A stretch of DNA of 45,209 nucleotides from CAYRAV01 sp964422365 (GCA_964422365.1 CAYRAV010000021.1:1-45209), one strand, 5' to 3'; shown: positions 15,848 to 25,109, counted from the stretch's first letter. A program made the numbers and translations. The notes: a model not told the origin generated them from the sequence alone.

Positions 15848-16429
15848 TCAACTACTCAAAATATCTTCTATAATCTCTTTTACACAGTCTTCTAAATTTT
15901 GATTCACATAAACATGATGAACCCCTGCCCTCTCTCTCTTTTCCCTGGAAAAATCTTCCTCATCTGCCAGATACCTTCTGCACAATTCCTGATACTTTGG
16001 AACGCTCTGCCGTTTTTCTCTTTTTAAGGCACGTGTAAGACGTTCCCCATCTTCTACTTCTATATAGATTGGATATACTGATTCTTTCCCAAAATAATCC
16101 CTAACCTGTTCATAACCTTCTAGTGTATTTATCATAATATAGTCCTCTTTTAAATTCCACTGGTAATCCTTTACAGTAAAGTATCTCCATAACCCATGAA
16201 CCGTATTATAAGCACGCTGTTCGATAATTTTACCTGCTGCCTCCAGATACAGATACTCTTCTTCTGTTACAAAATGGTATTCAATGCCTTCTTTTTCTCC
16301 TTCCCGGATAGGACGGGTAGTATAAGGTACAATGGTATGTAATGGAACCTTTTTCTGTTCCTTTAATTTTTTAAAAATTGTATCTTTCCCTGTAGCACTT
16401 TTTCCCATAACAATCCATATTTTTGACAT
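15848..16429 (-). CDS. Guanylate-kinase-like P-loop NMP kinase
   Basis: A 193-residue P-loop kinase with GKSATGKDTIFKKLKE (Walker A), then PYTTRPIREGEKEGIEYHFV, the guanylate kinase GMP-binding 'TTRxxRxGExxGxxYxFV' motif, and a lid region ALKREKRQ. Compared with housekeeping Gmk, parts of the C-terminal half are altered (YNTVHGLWRYFTVKDY in place of the usual 'YGTSKxxV'). It may therefore be a paralogue with another role. It occupies the place held by thymidylate kinase (tmk) in the Bacillus yaaO-tmk-yaaQ-yaaR order. The start is ATG 16429, with GAAAGG close upstream; the ATG 15 nt earlier overlaps its own AGGAG and is rejected. Confidence 0.8.
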   Translation of the reverse strand: MSKIWIVMGKSATGKDTIFKKLKEQKKVPLHTIVPYTTRPIREGEKEGIEYHFVTEEEYLYLEAAGKIIEQRAYNTVHGLWRYFTVKDYQWNLKEDYIMINTLEGYEQVRDYFGKESVYPIYIEVEDGERLTRALKREKRQSVPKYQELCRRYLADEEDFSREKRERAGVHHVYVNQNLEDCVKEIIEDILSS

Positions 16430-16557
16430 AATATTACCTTTCATCTCCTAACTATTTTAAATTTCCTTAAGTAATTGTAAAACTGCAGGTAATCTTAATT
16501 CTATTTTTTCAATTGTTTATTAAATTTCCTGCCTCTTTCTTAATGTTTCAAAACAAT

Positions 16558-18135
16558 CTACTCATCTGTTACAACAATAGAGCCATCCTTTTTTATTCCA
16601 CATAGTTGCAATCCCGCCTTTTGATAGGCTTTCATATCTTCTATCAATTCTAATGTAATCTCTTCTCCAGGAACAAGCAATGGTATCCCTGGTGGATACA
16701 GATAAATATATTCCTTTGTGATGTTTCCCCAGCTTTCTGTAAATAAAACTGATTTCTCCCGCATCCCCTGCACCTGATAAGGTGTATATTTCATAGAGTG
16801 GTGCCGTATACAATTTTTCCTGTTATATACTTCTTTTCTTTGCTGCAGCCTTTTGGCAGGTTTTCGCTCTGTCAGATTCTTATTTTCCATACAAACTTTG
16901 TCAATCTTTTCTAATGCCTCTGCCAAACGTTCCATTCCCTCCTCTGTATCACAAATACTCGTCATTGCCAGCACATAATTTTTTGAAACCATTTCCATTT
17001 GCAAATGATACTGTTTTAATAGTATATCATATAACCTGCTTCCTGTAAGATCACTTGACGCTTTTACAAATAAATTAATCTTAGAAAAATCAAAATCAAA
17101 AATTTCATTATCGTCTGTGCTCGTTTTTGACATATTTTTCAGTCTGCTTCTGCCTGGTAACACAGGATAAAAAACTTCTAGTTCCTTTAACTTTCCCATT
17201 CTATTATAAAAATTTTTCAGTCTTTTTTCATACATTTCAAATATCTTTTCCGGTTTCTGTTCCAAAAATTCCATACACCAGTCAATAGATGCCATAAACA
17301 GGTAAGAAGGACTAGATGTCTGATATATGCTTAAATATTTTTCTATCTTTACTTTATCTGCCATTGTATTGAATCCAAGATGAAGCAATGCTGTCTGAGT
17401 AAATGCCGGCATGGTTTTATGCATACTTTGAATGACAATATCTGCACCACAGGACAACGCTGACTTTGGAAAAAAGGCGGCATGTCCAAAATGAGCCCCA
17501 TGTGCTTCATCCACAAGAAGAGGAACACCAAATTTGTGTGCTGTATCCGCCAATGCCTGAATGTCTGATACAACACCCTCATAAGTAGGAGACGTTATTA
17601 CCACCAGCTTTGTATCAGGATAAGTTATCAACATTTCTCTTAAATTTTTTGAAGAAATTCCACCACATATACCATATTTCTCCACTTCCTGTGGATAAAT
17701 ATAATGTGGTACCAGTTCATTTAATTCAATGGCATGGTATACCGCCTTGTGACAATTTCTTGCAGCGATAATGGTATCCCCATGCTGTACACAAGCACTA
17801 ATACCTGCTAACAATCCACAGGTACTGCCATTTACAAGAAAATAACTTTTTCCTGCTCCACATACCCTTGCTGCCCGTGCCATAGCATCTGCCAATATCC
17901 CATTTGCATCATGAAGATTATCGAATCCCTCAATTTCTGTAATATCTATGCCATAGCTGTTCCACATAAGAGCGGCATTATTCTTGCTTCCAGAAAAAGG
18001 CATCTGTAAGCTCTGCTCACAGATGCCTTCACTAAACTTTTCTAAAAAAAAACTATTTCTCTTATGCCCTGGCATATGAAATGGATAATAATCTGATTGT
18101 CCATATCTTACTAATTTTTTATATAAAGTTTCCAT
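16558..18135 (-). CDS. Orn/Lys/Arg decarboxylase-type PLP enzyme (YaaO/SpeA-like)
   Basis: A 525-residue fold-type I PLP enzyme of the prokaryotic Orn/Lys/Arg decarboxylase family, without the N-terminal wing domain. It begins YPFHMPGHKRN and has DNLHDANGILADAMARAARV. VDEAHGAHFGHAAFFPKSAL contains the PLP-binding Asp and His, and SMHKTMPAFTQTALLHL contains the Schiff-base Lys. The C-terminal domain (YPPGIPLLVPGEEI) is that of arginine and lysine decarboxylases. Substrate cannot be decided from the sequence. It belongs where yaaO lies in Bacillus. Downstream of it the kinase gene starts about 130 bp away; upstream is nfo, 28 bp away. Confidence 0.88.
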   Translation of the reverse strand: METLYKKLVRYGQSDYYPFHMPGHKRNSFFLEKFSEGICEQSLQMPFSGSKNNAALMWNSYGIDITEIEGFDNLHDANGILADAMARAARVCGAGKSYFLVNGSTCGLLAGISACVQHGDTIIAARNCHKAVYHAIELNELVPHYIYPQEVEKYGICGGISSKNLREMLITYPDTKLVVITSPTYEGVVSDIQALADTAHKFGVPLLVDEAHGAHFGHAAFFPKSALSCGADIVIQSMHKTMPAFTQTALLHLGFNTMADKVKIEKYLSIYQTSSPSYLFMASIDWCMEFLEQKPEKIFEMYEKRLKNFYNRMGKLKELEVFYPVLPGRSRLKNMSKTSTDDNEIFDFDFSKINLFVKASSDLTGSRLYDILLKQYHLQMEMVSKNYVLAMTSICDTEEGMERLAEALEKIDKVCMENKNLTERKPAKRLQQRKEVYNRKNCIRHHSMKYTPYQVQGMREKSVLFTESWGNITKEYIYLYPPGIPLLVPGEEITLELIEDMKAYQKAGLQLCGIKKDGSIVVTDE

Positions 18136-18163
18136 ACTCTTTTCCTATTCTGTATATTTTCCC

Positions 18164-19069
18164 TTAACATACATCTTGCAAAATTTCCTGTTTCAAATTG
18201 GGATGAAATTTTCCCTCTCTAATCATTGCAATTTCATGACCATAAGGAGGAAATGATTTCTTCTTATTACCATCTAATGGAATATAAGGTGTCTCTAATA
18301 TTTTAGGTACTTGTTCAAAATCAGGTGAGGTTACAATATGGTATAGTGCATCAAAACCAATTTGCCCAAATCCAATATTTTCATGGCGGTCTTTCGATGC
18401 GCCTCTGACATTTTTACTGTCATTAATATGAAATACTTTTATTTGATCTTTTCCAATTGCCTGATCAAACTGCTCAATAACACCCTCAAAATCATTTATA
18501 ATATCATAACCACTATCATGCGTATGGCATGTATCAAAACATACACGTAATTTCTCATTATAAATAACACCATCATAAATTGCCTTCAGTTCATCGAAAT
18601 TTTTACCAAGTTCACTTCCCTTTCCAGCCATTGTTTCTAATGCGATATAGACAGATATATCTTTTGTCAGCACTTCATTTAACCCTTTTACAATCTGGGC
18701 AATACCTGCCTCTTCCCCTGCTCCCACATGAGAACCGGGGTGAAGCACCAAAGTGTCACTTCCCATAGCAGCAGTACGTTCTAACTCAACCCTGAGAAAA
18801 TTTACAGCAATCTCAAATGTTTCCGGTTTTATGGTATTCGCAAGATTAATAATATAGGGTGCATGAACTACAAAAGTATCTATTCCATTTTCCCTCATCA
18901 GTTCCCATCCCTCATCAATCTTTAATTCCGATATTTCTTTTCTCCTTGTATTTTGTGGTGCTCCTGTATATACCATAAATGTATCTGCATGATAAGAAAG
19001 TGCTTCCTTTACAGAACCTAAAAACATCTCCTTTCCTGCCATACCAACATGTGAACCAATCTTTATCAT
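18164..19069 (-). CDS. nfo: Endonuclease IV (AP endonuclease)
   Basis: A 301-residue TIM-barrel, three-zinc DNA repair enzyme that cuts 5' to abasic sites. Zinc ligands and signatures are visible: HPGSHVGAG, ALETMAGKG, DTCHTHDSGYD, VFHINDSKN, DRHENIGFGQIG and the closing ETPY. It starts at ATG 19069, with GGAGG 5 nt upstream; the frame extends 18 nt further but without a ribosome binding site. It heads the minus-strand cluster ending in rsmI. A tRNA-Arg gene lies about 390 bp upstream. Confidence 0.94.
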   Translation of the reverse strand: MIKIGSHVGMAGKEMFLGSVKEALSYHADTFMVYTGAPQNTRRKEISELKIDEGWELMRENGIDTFVVHAPYIINLANTIKPETFEIAVNFLRVELERTAAMGSDTLVLHPGSHVGAGEEAGIAQIVKGLNEVLTKDISVYIALETMAGKGSELGKNFDELKAIYDGVIYNEKLRVCFDTCHTHDSGYDIINDFEGVIEQFDQAIGKDQIKVFHINDSKNVRGASKDRHENIGFGQIGFDALYHIVTSPDFEQVPKILETPYIPLDGNKKKSFPPYGHEIAMIREGKFHPNLKQEILQDVC

Positions 19070-19456
19070 AGCTACCTCCATCCTCATTACAATTCAGCCA
19101 TGCTATTCAAAATTTGTCAGCATACTCATTTTCACTAATAAAGAAACTCATTGGCTATACAAATTTTCCAGTTGCATACTTTCTGAATTTGTCAGTCATA
19201 TCTACCTTATTATAAATATTTTCTATTATTTATGCAAGGCTGAACATACTAAATTATAATAGTTATTGTAACAGTTATTTCATTGCCGATTACCATGAAT
19301 TTTTCTTTTGATTTCCCTTTCTATTAACCAGTAGAAGCCGCTTCATTTTGAAAATATAAATCAATAAAAAAAGAAGCCGCCCACCATCTGCACGACTCCT
19401 TTTCCCTCACTGTAAACTATACTTTTATATTATATAATAACCGAATAATAGACAAA
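19070..19456. other. Spacer between nfo and tRNA-Arg
   Basis: No gene is seen. It contains a weak CAATTCAGCCATG motif at about 19090 that resembles the end of the GTAAC-type MITEs, but without the GTAAC terminus or a partner. Two copies of GAAGCCGC (about 19337 and 19372) are direct repeats without evident hairpin partners. It probably carries the nfo promoter. Confidence 0.4.
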
Positions 19457-19528
19457 TACACCCGGCGGGAATCGAACCCACAACTGCCCCTTAGGAGGGG
19501 GCTGTTATATCCATTTAACTACGGATGC
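19457..19528 (-). tRNA. tRNA-Arg (anticodon CCT)
   Basis: Read on the minus strand, the acceptor arm GCATCCG pairs with CGGGTGT (two G-T wobbles). A GTTA/TAAC D arm follows. The anticodon arm is GCCCC-CTCCTAA-GGGGC with anticodon CCT. The T arm is GTGGG-TTCGATT-CCCGC. The discriminator base is A at 19457. The 3' CCA is not encoded, so it must be added after transcription. CCT reads AGG codons. There is no sign of an integrated element at its 3' end. Confidence 0.95.
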
Positions 19529-19912
19529 ACATTAGACTCAGCTTCTTTATTATATAATTCCTAATTTTAAAAGTCAATGATTAAAACTTTTTTTATTAAA
19601 ATTTTATTTTTTTTCTATTTAAACGTTATTTTTTAAGAAAACTTAATACTTTTCTCTTGTTTTTGACACATGAGATGCCTTATAATATTTTATAGTGTAG
19701 CGCTTATGTTTTTTAATTCCTGCGATACCTATATACAGATTATTTAGATTTAGCAAAACAATATAAAATTTATATCAGGGGGAGGTATTCAATAAACACA
19801 CTCTAATAATATTTATTAATTCATAAATATACTCTAAATCTAAACAAGCTGTACCATTATCGAATATACTTCGATATAAGAAAATTTAATATATGAATGA
19901 GGGAAGAAATAT
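19529..19912. other. Spacer upstream of the L,D-transpeptidase gene
   Basis: AT-rich and gene-free. It contains the promoter at 19663-19691, leaving a leader of roughly 210 nt before the start codon at 19913. I see no recognisable riboswitch in that leader. A faint repeat of TCTAAATCTAAACAAG-like sequence near 19830 has no assigned role. Confidence 0.5.
19663..19691 (+). promoter_or_regulatory. Promoter of the L,D-transpeptidase gene
   Basis: Consensus -35 TTGACA (19663-19668) is followed at 17 bp by TATTTT (19686-19691). A better-looking TATAAT (19681-19686) sits at only 12 bp and is not expected to be used. The arrangement resembles that of the abrB-like gene. Confidence 0.5.
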
Positions 19913-21331
19913 ATGTTAAACACAACTTCAAATTCCAAACATAAAAAATGGATTCTTGCTATTTTTTTAATTCCTGTTGCAATTTTAATTGTAATCTATC
20001 TGGGTATGACTTTCTATTATAAAGAGCATTTTCTTTTTGGATCTGTCATTAATGGTGTAGACTATAGTGGTAAAACTGTCTCTCAGGTAGAAGAGTTAAT
20101 TGCAAACGCAAGTGCTGATTATTCCATAGAACTAACTGGAAGAAATGATTTAAAAGATGTCATTACAGCCTCTGATATTGATTATAAGTATATCTCAGAT
20201 GGAGCAATACAATCCTTAAAGGATAAGCAAAACTCTTTTTTCTGGATTGCTGCATTATTTAAAAAGTCACACGAAAATGAAATGACTATTCATACTTCTT
20301 TTGATGAAGATGCCCTGCGTTCCTGCATATCAAACATGATATTTTTTGAAAAACATAATATTAAAAAACCAAAAAATGCTTATGTGAAATATGATAAAAG
20401 TAAAAAGGAGTACATTCTAATTCCTGAAGAAACAGGCAGTAAACTGCTATCTGATAAAGTTTTTGAGGCAGTGAAAACAGCGATTTCTAATGGAAAAACT
20501 ACATTGGATCTTGATCTTGAGGGATGCTACAAAACCCCAAAATATACTTCAGAAAGTCCTAAACTAGTTTCCTTTTTTGAAAAAATAAAATTATATTCTA
20601 ATGCTTCTATTACTTACGATTTTTCAGATCGTCAGGAAGTTGTAGACATTAATCTAATTCACGACTGGCTAAAGGTTGATAATACAAACCTAACGGTTTC
20701 CATTAATGAAGATTCTATTAAAGAATATGTAGATTACCTCGGACGTAACTACAGTACATTTGGAACCTCCCGAAAATTCAAATCAACCTCCGGAAAGACA
20801 ATTACAGTATCTGGTGGTGATTATGGCTGGCTTATCAATCGCCCTGCTGAAGTAAAAGCATTGACAAAAAATATTAAAAAAGGAAAGACAATGACAAAAG
20901 AACCTGTATATACACAAAAAGGAGCCTCCCGCGGTACAAACGATATTGGTGACACCTATGTAGAAATTAATTTGACCAAACAACGTCTCTGGCTTTATAA
21001 AGATGGAAAGAAAATTGTAACTTCTGATTTTGTATCTGGTAATTCCAGCCGAGGCTGGCAAACTCCAGTTGGAACATATGCGATTACATATAAAGAACGC
21101 GATACCATATTAGGAGTAAATTCAGGTGCCGATTATCGCTCTCCTGTTTCTTACTGGATGCCGTTTAACGGAAATATTGGTATGCACGACGCAACTTGGA
21201 GAAGCAGTTTTGGTGGTACTATTTACCAAAGAAATGGTTCCCATGGCTGTATCAACTTACCACTTAATAATGCAAAAACAATTTACGAAAACATTGAAGC
21301 TAGAACTCCTGTTATTGTATATCAGGAATAA
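19913..21331 (+). CDS. Membrane-anchored L,D-transpeptidase (YkuD) with peptidoglycan-binding domains
   Basis: A 472-residue cell-wall enzyme. A short cytosolic tail is followed by one membrane helix (residues 13-33, WILAIFLIPVAILIVIYLGM). Residues about 45-310 carry two putative peptidoglycan-binding PG_binding_4-like repeats, the first beginning INGVDYSGKTVSQVEEL. The C-terminal YkuD catalytic domain (about 345-472) begins YVEINLTKQRLWLYKDGKKI and has GMHDATWR and the active-site SHGCINLP with Cys446. Such enzymes make 3-3 cross-links in peptidoglycan and are resistant to most beta-lactams. GAGGGAAG lies about 8 nt before the ATG. It is monocistronic, closed by the hairpin at 21561. Confidence 0.93.
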   Translation: MLNTTSNSKHKKWILAIFLIPVAILIVIYLGMTFYYKEHFLFGSVINGVDYSGKTVSQVEELIANASADYSIELTGRNDLKDVITASDIDYKYISDGAIQSLKDKQNSFFWIAALFKKSHENEMTIHTSFDEDALRSCISNMIFFEKHNIKKPKNAYVKYDKSKKEYILIPEETGSKLLSDKVFEAVKTAISNGKTTLDLDLEGCYKTPKYTSESPKLVSFFEKIKLYSNASITYDFSDRQEVVDINLIHDWLKVDNTNLTVSINEDSIKEYVDYLGRNYSTFGTSRKFKSTSGKTITVSGGDYGWLINRPAEVKALTKNIKKGKTMTKEPVYTQKGASRGTNDIGDTYVEINLTKQRLWLYKDGKKIVTSDFVSGNSSRGWQTPVGTYAITYKERDTILGVNSGADYRSPVSYWMPFNGNIGMHDATWRSSFGGTIYQRNGSHGCINLPLNNAKTIYENIEARTPVIVYQE

Positions 21332-21774
21332 CGATATATCACAACAATATAATGATGATTTACAAATAGGTTATTTCTCATATTTTGATAATTTATAATA
21401 ATCAGGACTTTCATTCCTACTATAAAAAGGGTACTACGCAAAACCAGAATCCAATACGTATATTCATAGTTTTGAAAAGACCATGCCATTTGGATTGCAA
21501 ACACAAATAAGAATAATCTAGTAAATGTGTACAACGGATTATAAGCTGAGCTTACAAAAAGAGAAAAGTGATTATAAAAAAGACAATACATTACAAAAAA
21601 TAATATATTGTCTTTTTATTATCACTTTTCTCTTTCTTTTACTTTTCACGTTTTTAAGATAACTTGCAGCAATCATCTCTAAAATGTATTTGAAAATTGG
21701 TAACAACTTTGCCCTCTGGTAAGCAAGTTCTCTCGTGCAGCTACACATATACTTTTTGCATGGCTCAATTGTTT
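21332..21774. other. Convergent spacer between the L,D-transpeptidase and the DUF3881 gene
   Basis: Gene-free apart from the bidirectional hairpin at 21561-21632. Short open frames in 21322-21817 have no ribosome binding sites and are not called. Confidence 0.5.
21561..21632. terminator. Long bidirectional terminator hairpin
   Basis: The 28-nt segment 21561-21588 (starting GAGAAAAGTGATTAT) pairs with 21606-21632 (ending ATTATCACTTTTCTC) with a single unpaired base and a loop of about 17 nt. A/T-rich tails flank both sides. It lies between convergent genes and can terminate both. Confidence 0.7.
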
Positions 21775-22662
21775 TTATTTTAAAATTTCTGAAAAGTCTA
21801 TATTCCCCTGCATCCATATATTTCCTTTAAATCTATAGTTTACCTGTGGGATTCCCTGCAAATCCTGTTTATTAATGCATACTTGGAAAATAATATCATT
21901 ACAATTTAATAATATTTGATAGACCTCCTCCTGTGTTACCTGATTCCTGATTAATTGCAGATCCATAATCACCCCTACAATAGAATAATTATCTGATTCC
22001 GAACCATATGGTATAAAAGAAGTTTCAACTATGCTGTAAATATCTTCTTTTTTCACTCTTCTTGATACCATAGCATAAGTATCAATATCTTCAATCGTTA
22101 GATTGTCAATAGCCTCCTGATTCCCCATCTTTGCCTCTGCAATTAATTTCTTTCTTTGTATTGTTTCTGCAGCACGAGTTTTATTATTTAATGACTGATT
22201 AATGCCAAGAATAATCTTTCCTTCGATTGCCATTCCAGTTAACATAATTGGATATGCCATTCTTTTCTGAAAATATATTTTTTTATGTTGCAGAAAATCT
22301 ATCACATTCTGCAAATAAAAAATAAGCGAAACACCTACTCTCATATCTTCACACATACCTGTATAGCCATCTGTATCCACTCGTTTATTGACCACTACTT
22401 CTTCCTTAGTGGCAATATATTTTCCTCTATAATATGGATAATAATGATCTAAATGAAAAAATCCTTTTTCATCATATTCTCCCACTACTGAAAGCCCTAT
22501 ACTATCTAGAAAATCTTTTTTATATTCTGTTAGAGTTACTTTTTCATCTAGCTGTATACTTTTCTTTTCTGTAGGCCGGTCCATCACTATGCCAATTATT
22601 TTCTCCAAATCAGCCCTGTTTTTTATATTACTGAATCCAATTGCTCTTAAATAACTATGCAT
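21775..22662 (-). CDS. DUF3881 family protein
   Basis: A 295-residue protein whose N-terminus, MHSYLRAIGFSNIKNRADLE, matches the DUF3881 family, which I know mainly from Lachnospiraceae. No membrane segment or catalytic motif is evident. Hydrophobic strands alternate with charged helices. A central segment, LNNKTRAAETIQRKKLIAEAKMGNQEAIDNLTIEDIDTYAMV, looks helical. Function is unknown. It is convergent with the L,D-transpeptidase and lies downstream of serS on the same strand, but a 244-bp gap suggests its own transcription. Confidence 0.75.
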   Translation of the reverse strand: MHSYLRAIGFSNIKNRADLEKIIGIVMDRPTEKKSIQLDEKVTLTEYKKDFLDSIGLSVVGEYDEKGFFHLDHYYPYYRGKYIATKEEVVVNKRVDTDGYTGMCEDMRVGVSLIFYLQNVIDFLQHKKIYFQKRMAYPIMLTGMAIEGKIILGINQSLNNKTRAAETIQRKKLIAEAKMGNQEAIDNLTIEDIDTYAMVSRRVKKEDIYSIVETSFIPYGSESDNYSIVGVIMDLQLIRNQVTQEEVYQILLNCNDIIFQVCINKQDLQGIPQVNYRFKGNIWMQGNIDFSEILK

Positions 22663-22906
22663 AGTATCACCTTCCTTTTTCTATTCATCTGAAATAAATT
22701 TACTATTTCTATATTCTTAATATAATTCAAAATGCCTCCTGTTGTTTTCCCTATATTATCTGTATTTATAATCAAATCTTTGTACTGCAGGATATTCATA
22801 TTTAAACTTTATGATTCTATTATAAACAATGCTGGGAAAGGTATCAACTAAAAATTATGTTCTTTCAATAGCTGCATATAGCTAAAACTATAACCATAGA
22901 ACAGAA

Positions 22907-24187
22907 CTATTCAGGCTTAATGATTTCTCTTCCACCCAAATATGGCCGCAATACTTCAGGTATTATAATACTTCCATCTGCTTGCTGATAATTTTCTAAA
23001 ATTGCTGCGGTAGTACGTCCTGCAGCTACACCACTTCCATTTAATGTATGAACAAACTCTGCCTTATCTTTGATATTATTTTTAAATTTAATATTGGCAC
23101 GTCTTGCCTGAAAGGCTTCGAAATTAGAACAGCTTGAAATCTCTACATAACGATTGTAACTTGGCATCCATACTTCAATGTCATATTTCATGGCTGCTGT
23201 AAAACCTAAGTCACCCATGCAGATTTTTACTACTCTGTATGGCAATCCTAATAACTGCAATACTTCTTCTGCATCATTTGTCAATTTTTCCAATTCTTTA
23301 TAAGAATCTTCTGGATGAGCAAACTCAACTAATTCTACTTTGTTAAACTGGTGTTGACGAATCAAACCTCTTGTATCTCTTCCGGCAGAACCTGCTTCTG
23401 CACGAAAACATGCTGTATATGCACAATGTTTGATTGGCAGCTTATTGCCGTCTAAAATTGTTTCACGATACATATTCGTTACAGGTACTTCTGCAGTTGG
23501 CACTAGAAAATATTCCTTTCCGTCTCCTTTTACTTTATATGCATCCTCCTCAAATTTTGGAAGTTGTCCTGTACCTGTCATACTTTCTCTGCTTACCATA
23601 AAAGGTGGAAATACTTCTTCATATCCTTGTTTTTCATGCACATCTAAGAAAAAATTAATGATTGCACGTTCTAATTTTGCCCCCATGCCACGATAAAATG
23701 TAAATCTTGCACCACTTGTTTTTGCACCTGTTTCAGGATCTAAAATATTCAGATTACTTCCTAAATCCCAATGTGCTTTTGGTTCAAAATTAAATTTTGT
23801 TGGTTCACCAAATTTTCTAATTTCTACATTATCTTCATCTGTCTCACCCGCTGGTACAGATGGGTGTGGAATATTAGGAATAGTAAGCATCCATTGTTCC
23901 AATTCACTATCTACTTCTCTTACCTTAGCATCCAATAGTTTGACTTCTTCTGATAATTTCTTCATTTCTTCAAAAATAGGTGCAACATCTTTTCCTTCCT
24001 TTTTCATAGCAGGAATTTGCTTGGAAACTGAATTCTGTTTGCTCTTTAATGCCTCTACTTCTCCCAGCAGATTTCTTCTTTTAGAATCTAAATCTTTAAA
24101 TTGACTCAAATCAAATTCTTCATTGCGGTTTGCTAATGCCTTTTCTACTTCTTCAAAATTGTTTCTTAATAATTTAATATCTAACAT
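22907..24187 (-). CDS. serS: Serine--tRNA ligase
   Basis: A 426-residue class II synthetase. The N-terminal coiled-coil arm (residues about 1-105, MLDIKLLRNNFEEVEKALAN) binds the long variable arm of tRNA-Ser. The catalytic domain shows motif 2 (FRAEAGSAGRDTRGLIRQHQF) and motif 3 (NGSGVAAGRTTAAILENYQ). ATG 24187 is chosen because GGAGG stands 8 nt upstream and the product then begins at the canonical MLD. It is controlled by a T-box leader (24356-24650). A MITE lies between the leader terminator and the ribosome binding site. Confidence 0.97.
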   Translation of the reverse strand: MLDIKLLRNNFEEVEKALANRNEEFDLSQFKDLDSKRRNLLGEVEALKSKQNSVSKQIPAMKKEGKDVAPIFEEMKKLSEEVKLLDAKVREVDSELEQWMLTIPNIPHPSVPAGETDEDNVEIRKFGEPTKFNFEPKAHWDLGSNLNILDPETGAKTSGARFTFYRGMGAKLERAIINFFLDVHEKQGYEEVFPPFMVSRESMTGTGQLPKFEEDAYKVKGDGKEYFLVPTAEVPVTNMYRETILDGNKLPIKHCAYTACFRAEAGSAGRDTRGLIRQHQFNKVELVEFAHPEDSYKELEKLTNDAEEVLQLLGLPYRVVKICMGDLGFTAAMKYDIEVWMPSYNRYVEISSCSNFEAFQARRANIKFKNNIKDKAEFVHTLNGSGVAAGRTTAAILENYQQADGSIIIPEVLRPYLGGREIIKPE

Positions 24188-24226
24188 TATAAATTCCTCC
24201 AATATATTTTATTTTATAACTATATT

Positions 24227-24355
24227 GTAACTATTCAGAAAGATCATTCTCAAAACGCCAGAATATATCTCTATTCACTAAAATAGTTCGACTGATCATT
24301 TTGTTCATGATGCTGTTACCAGCTATAAAGTCATATAGCAGTTCTGGTTCGTTAC
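24227..24355. mobile_element. Short IS66-like MITE between the T-box and serS
   Basis: The ends GTAACTATTCAGAA (24227) and TTCTGGTTCGTTAC (to 24355) are degenerate inverted repeats. The interior shares long stretches with the MITE at 11498, for example CCAGAATATA, TTTTGTTCATGA and GCTGTTACCAGCTAT. No 8-bp duplication is recognisable. The right end directly abuts the T run of the T-box terminator, so serS mRNA carries the element in its leader. Confidence 0.65.
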
Positions 24356-24650
24356 AAAAAAAAATCCTTCCCTCCCATCAATATGGGACGAAAGAATTCC
24401 GCGTTGCCACCCAACTTGCCGCAGATAAATACTATATCTGCAACCTCTTTGTTGTATGATAAAGGATACAATCCTGCCAGCTTACTCACTGGCTACCCAT
24501 GCTTTTATTGCACAATAAAGTCATGTCGAAAGTGGAACAATGTCATAACTTATTGGTTCACACCATACACCAATTCTCTGAAAAGTCTGTTTCATCTTAG
24601 CTTTCTAGGTATTTTATTTCTATTCAATATAATAATATATCTTATTTATT
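24356..24650 (-). promoter_or_regulatory. T-box leader controlling serS
   Basis: On the minus strand the leader shows the stem I hallmark AGAGAATTGGTGTATGGTG (about 24592-24574). The diagnostic T-box GGGTGGCAACGCGG lies near 24414-24401. A terminator stem pairs ATTCTTTCGTCCCAT with ATGGGAGGGAAGGAT and is followed by eight or nine T (24364-24356). T-boxes bind an uncharged tRNA, which matches a specifier codon and stabilises the antiterminator. A plausible specifier is TCC (Ser) in GTTCCACTTTCG; I could not fold stem I to prove it. A -10-like TATAAT is at 24663-24658. Confidence 0.9.
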
Positions 24651-24697
24651 ATAGACTATTATACGATATAATTCAAGTATTTATTCTCAATTTTTTT

Positions 24698-24900
24698 ATT
24701 TTGCGGTAACAGTCCAGCCATGCAGAAACAATTGTAAAATATGCACATGGGTGCTTGCTCACTAAGGGCATATTTTACAATTGTTTCTATAGGGCGGACA
24801 CCTGTCATGAATAATTTACCAGACAAACCGTAAATTTTTTTGGTAATAATGTAGATTCTAGTAAATTATGAATGGCATGGTTGAACTGTTACATTTTATG
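24698..24900. mobile_element. Complete IS66-like MITE with two internal arms (187 bp)
   Basis: The element at 24706-24892 has ends GTAACAGTCCAGCCATG and CATGGTTGAACTGTTAC. It is flanked by ATTTTGCG and ATTTTATG (6/8 identical), a decayed 8-bp duplication. Inside, 24724-24744 and 24768-24788 are a perfect 21-bp inverted repeat, and 24806-24819 pairs with 24861-24874 (12/14). A single strand therefore folds into an outer stem with two arms, a three-way junction. No open frame. Confidence 0.8.
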
Positions 24901-24962
24901 GTTACAGTTCAATCTTGCAAAAATAGTTACATTGCCTGCACACGAAACTTAATTACTCCAAC

Positions 24963-25109
24963 AAGTTTGAAAATTTCTTGCTATAAGATGTACATCACAA
25001 TTTGTCCCGAATTTATAAAATGCAGCGGACTACATGATTAAATTTTGGATAAATAACACACAAAATAAAGCATGCAGGTTGTGGCAATGAACTTCTCCAA
25101 ACACGCTCC
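24963..25109 (+). repeat. GAGCGTGTTTGAAAATT-type element (degenerate copy)
   Basis: It starts AAGTTTGAAAATTTCTTG and contains AAGATGTACATCACAATTTGT and AAAGCATGCAGGTTGTGGCAATGAA. It ends CCAAACACGCTCC. The order and sequence match the copies at 26070 and 28977, but the central 62-bp hairpin unit is missing. Confidence 0.65.

Noticed and set aside
19070..19456. Another GTAAC-type MITE near nfo
   Set aside because: Only a CAATTCAGCCATG match is present; the terminal GTAAC, the second end and a target duplication are missing.
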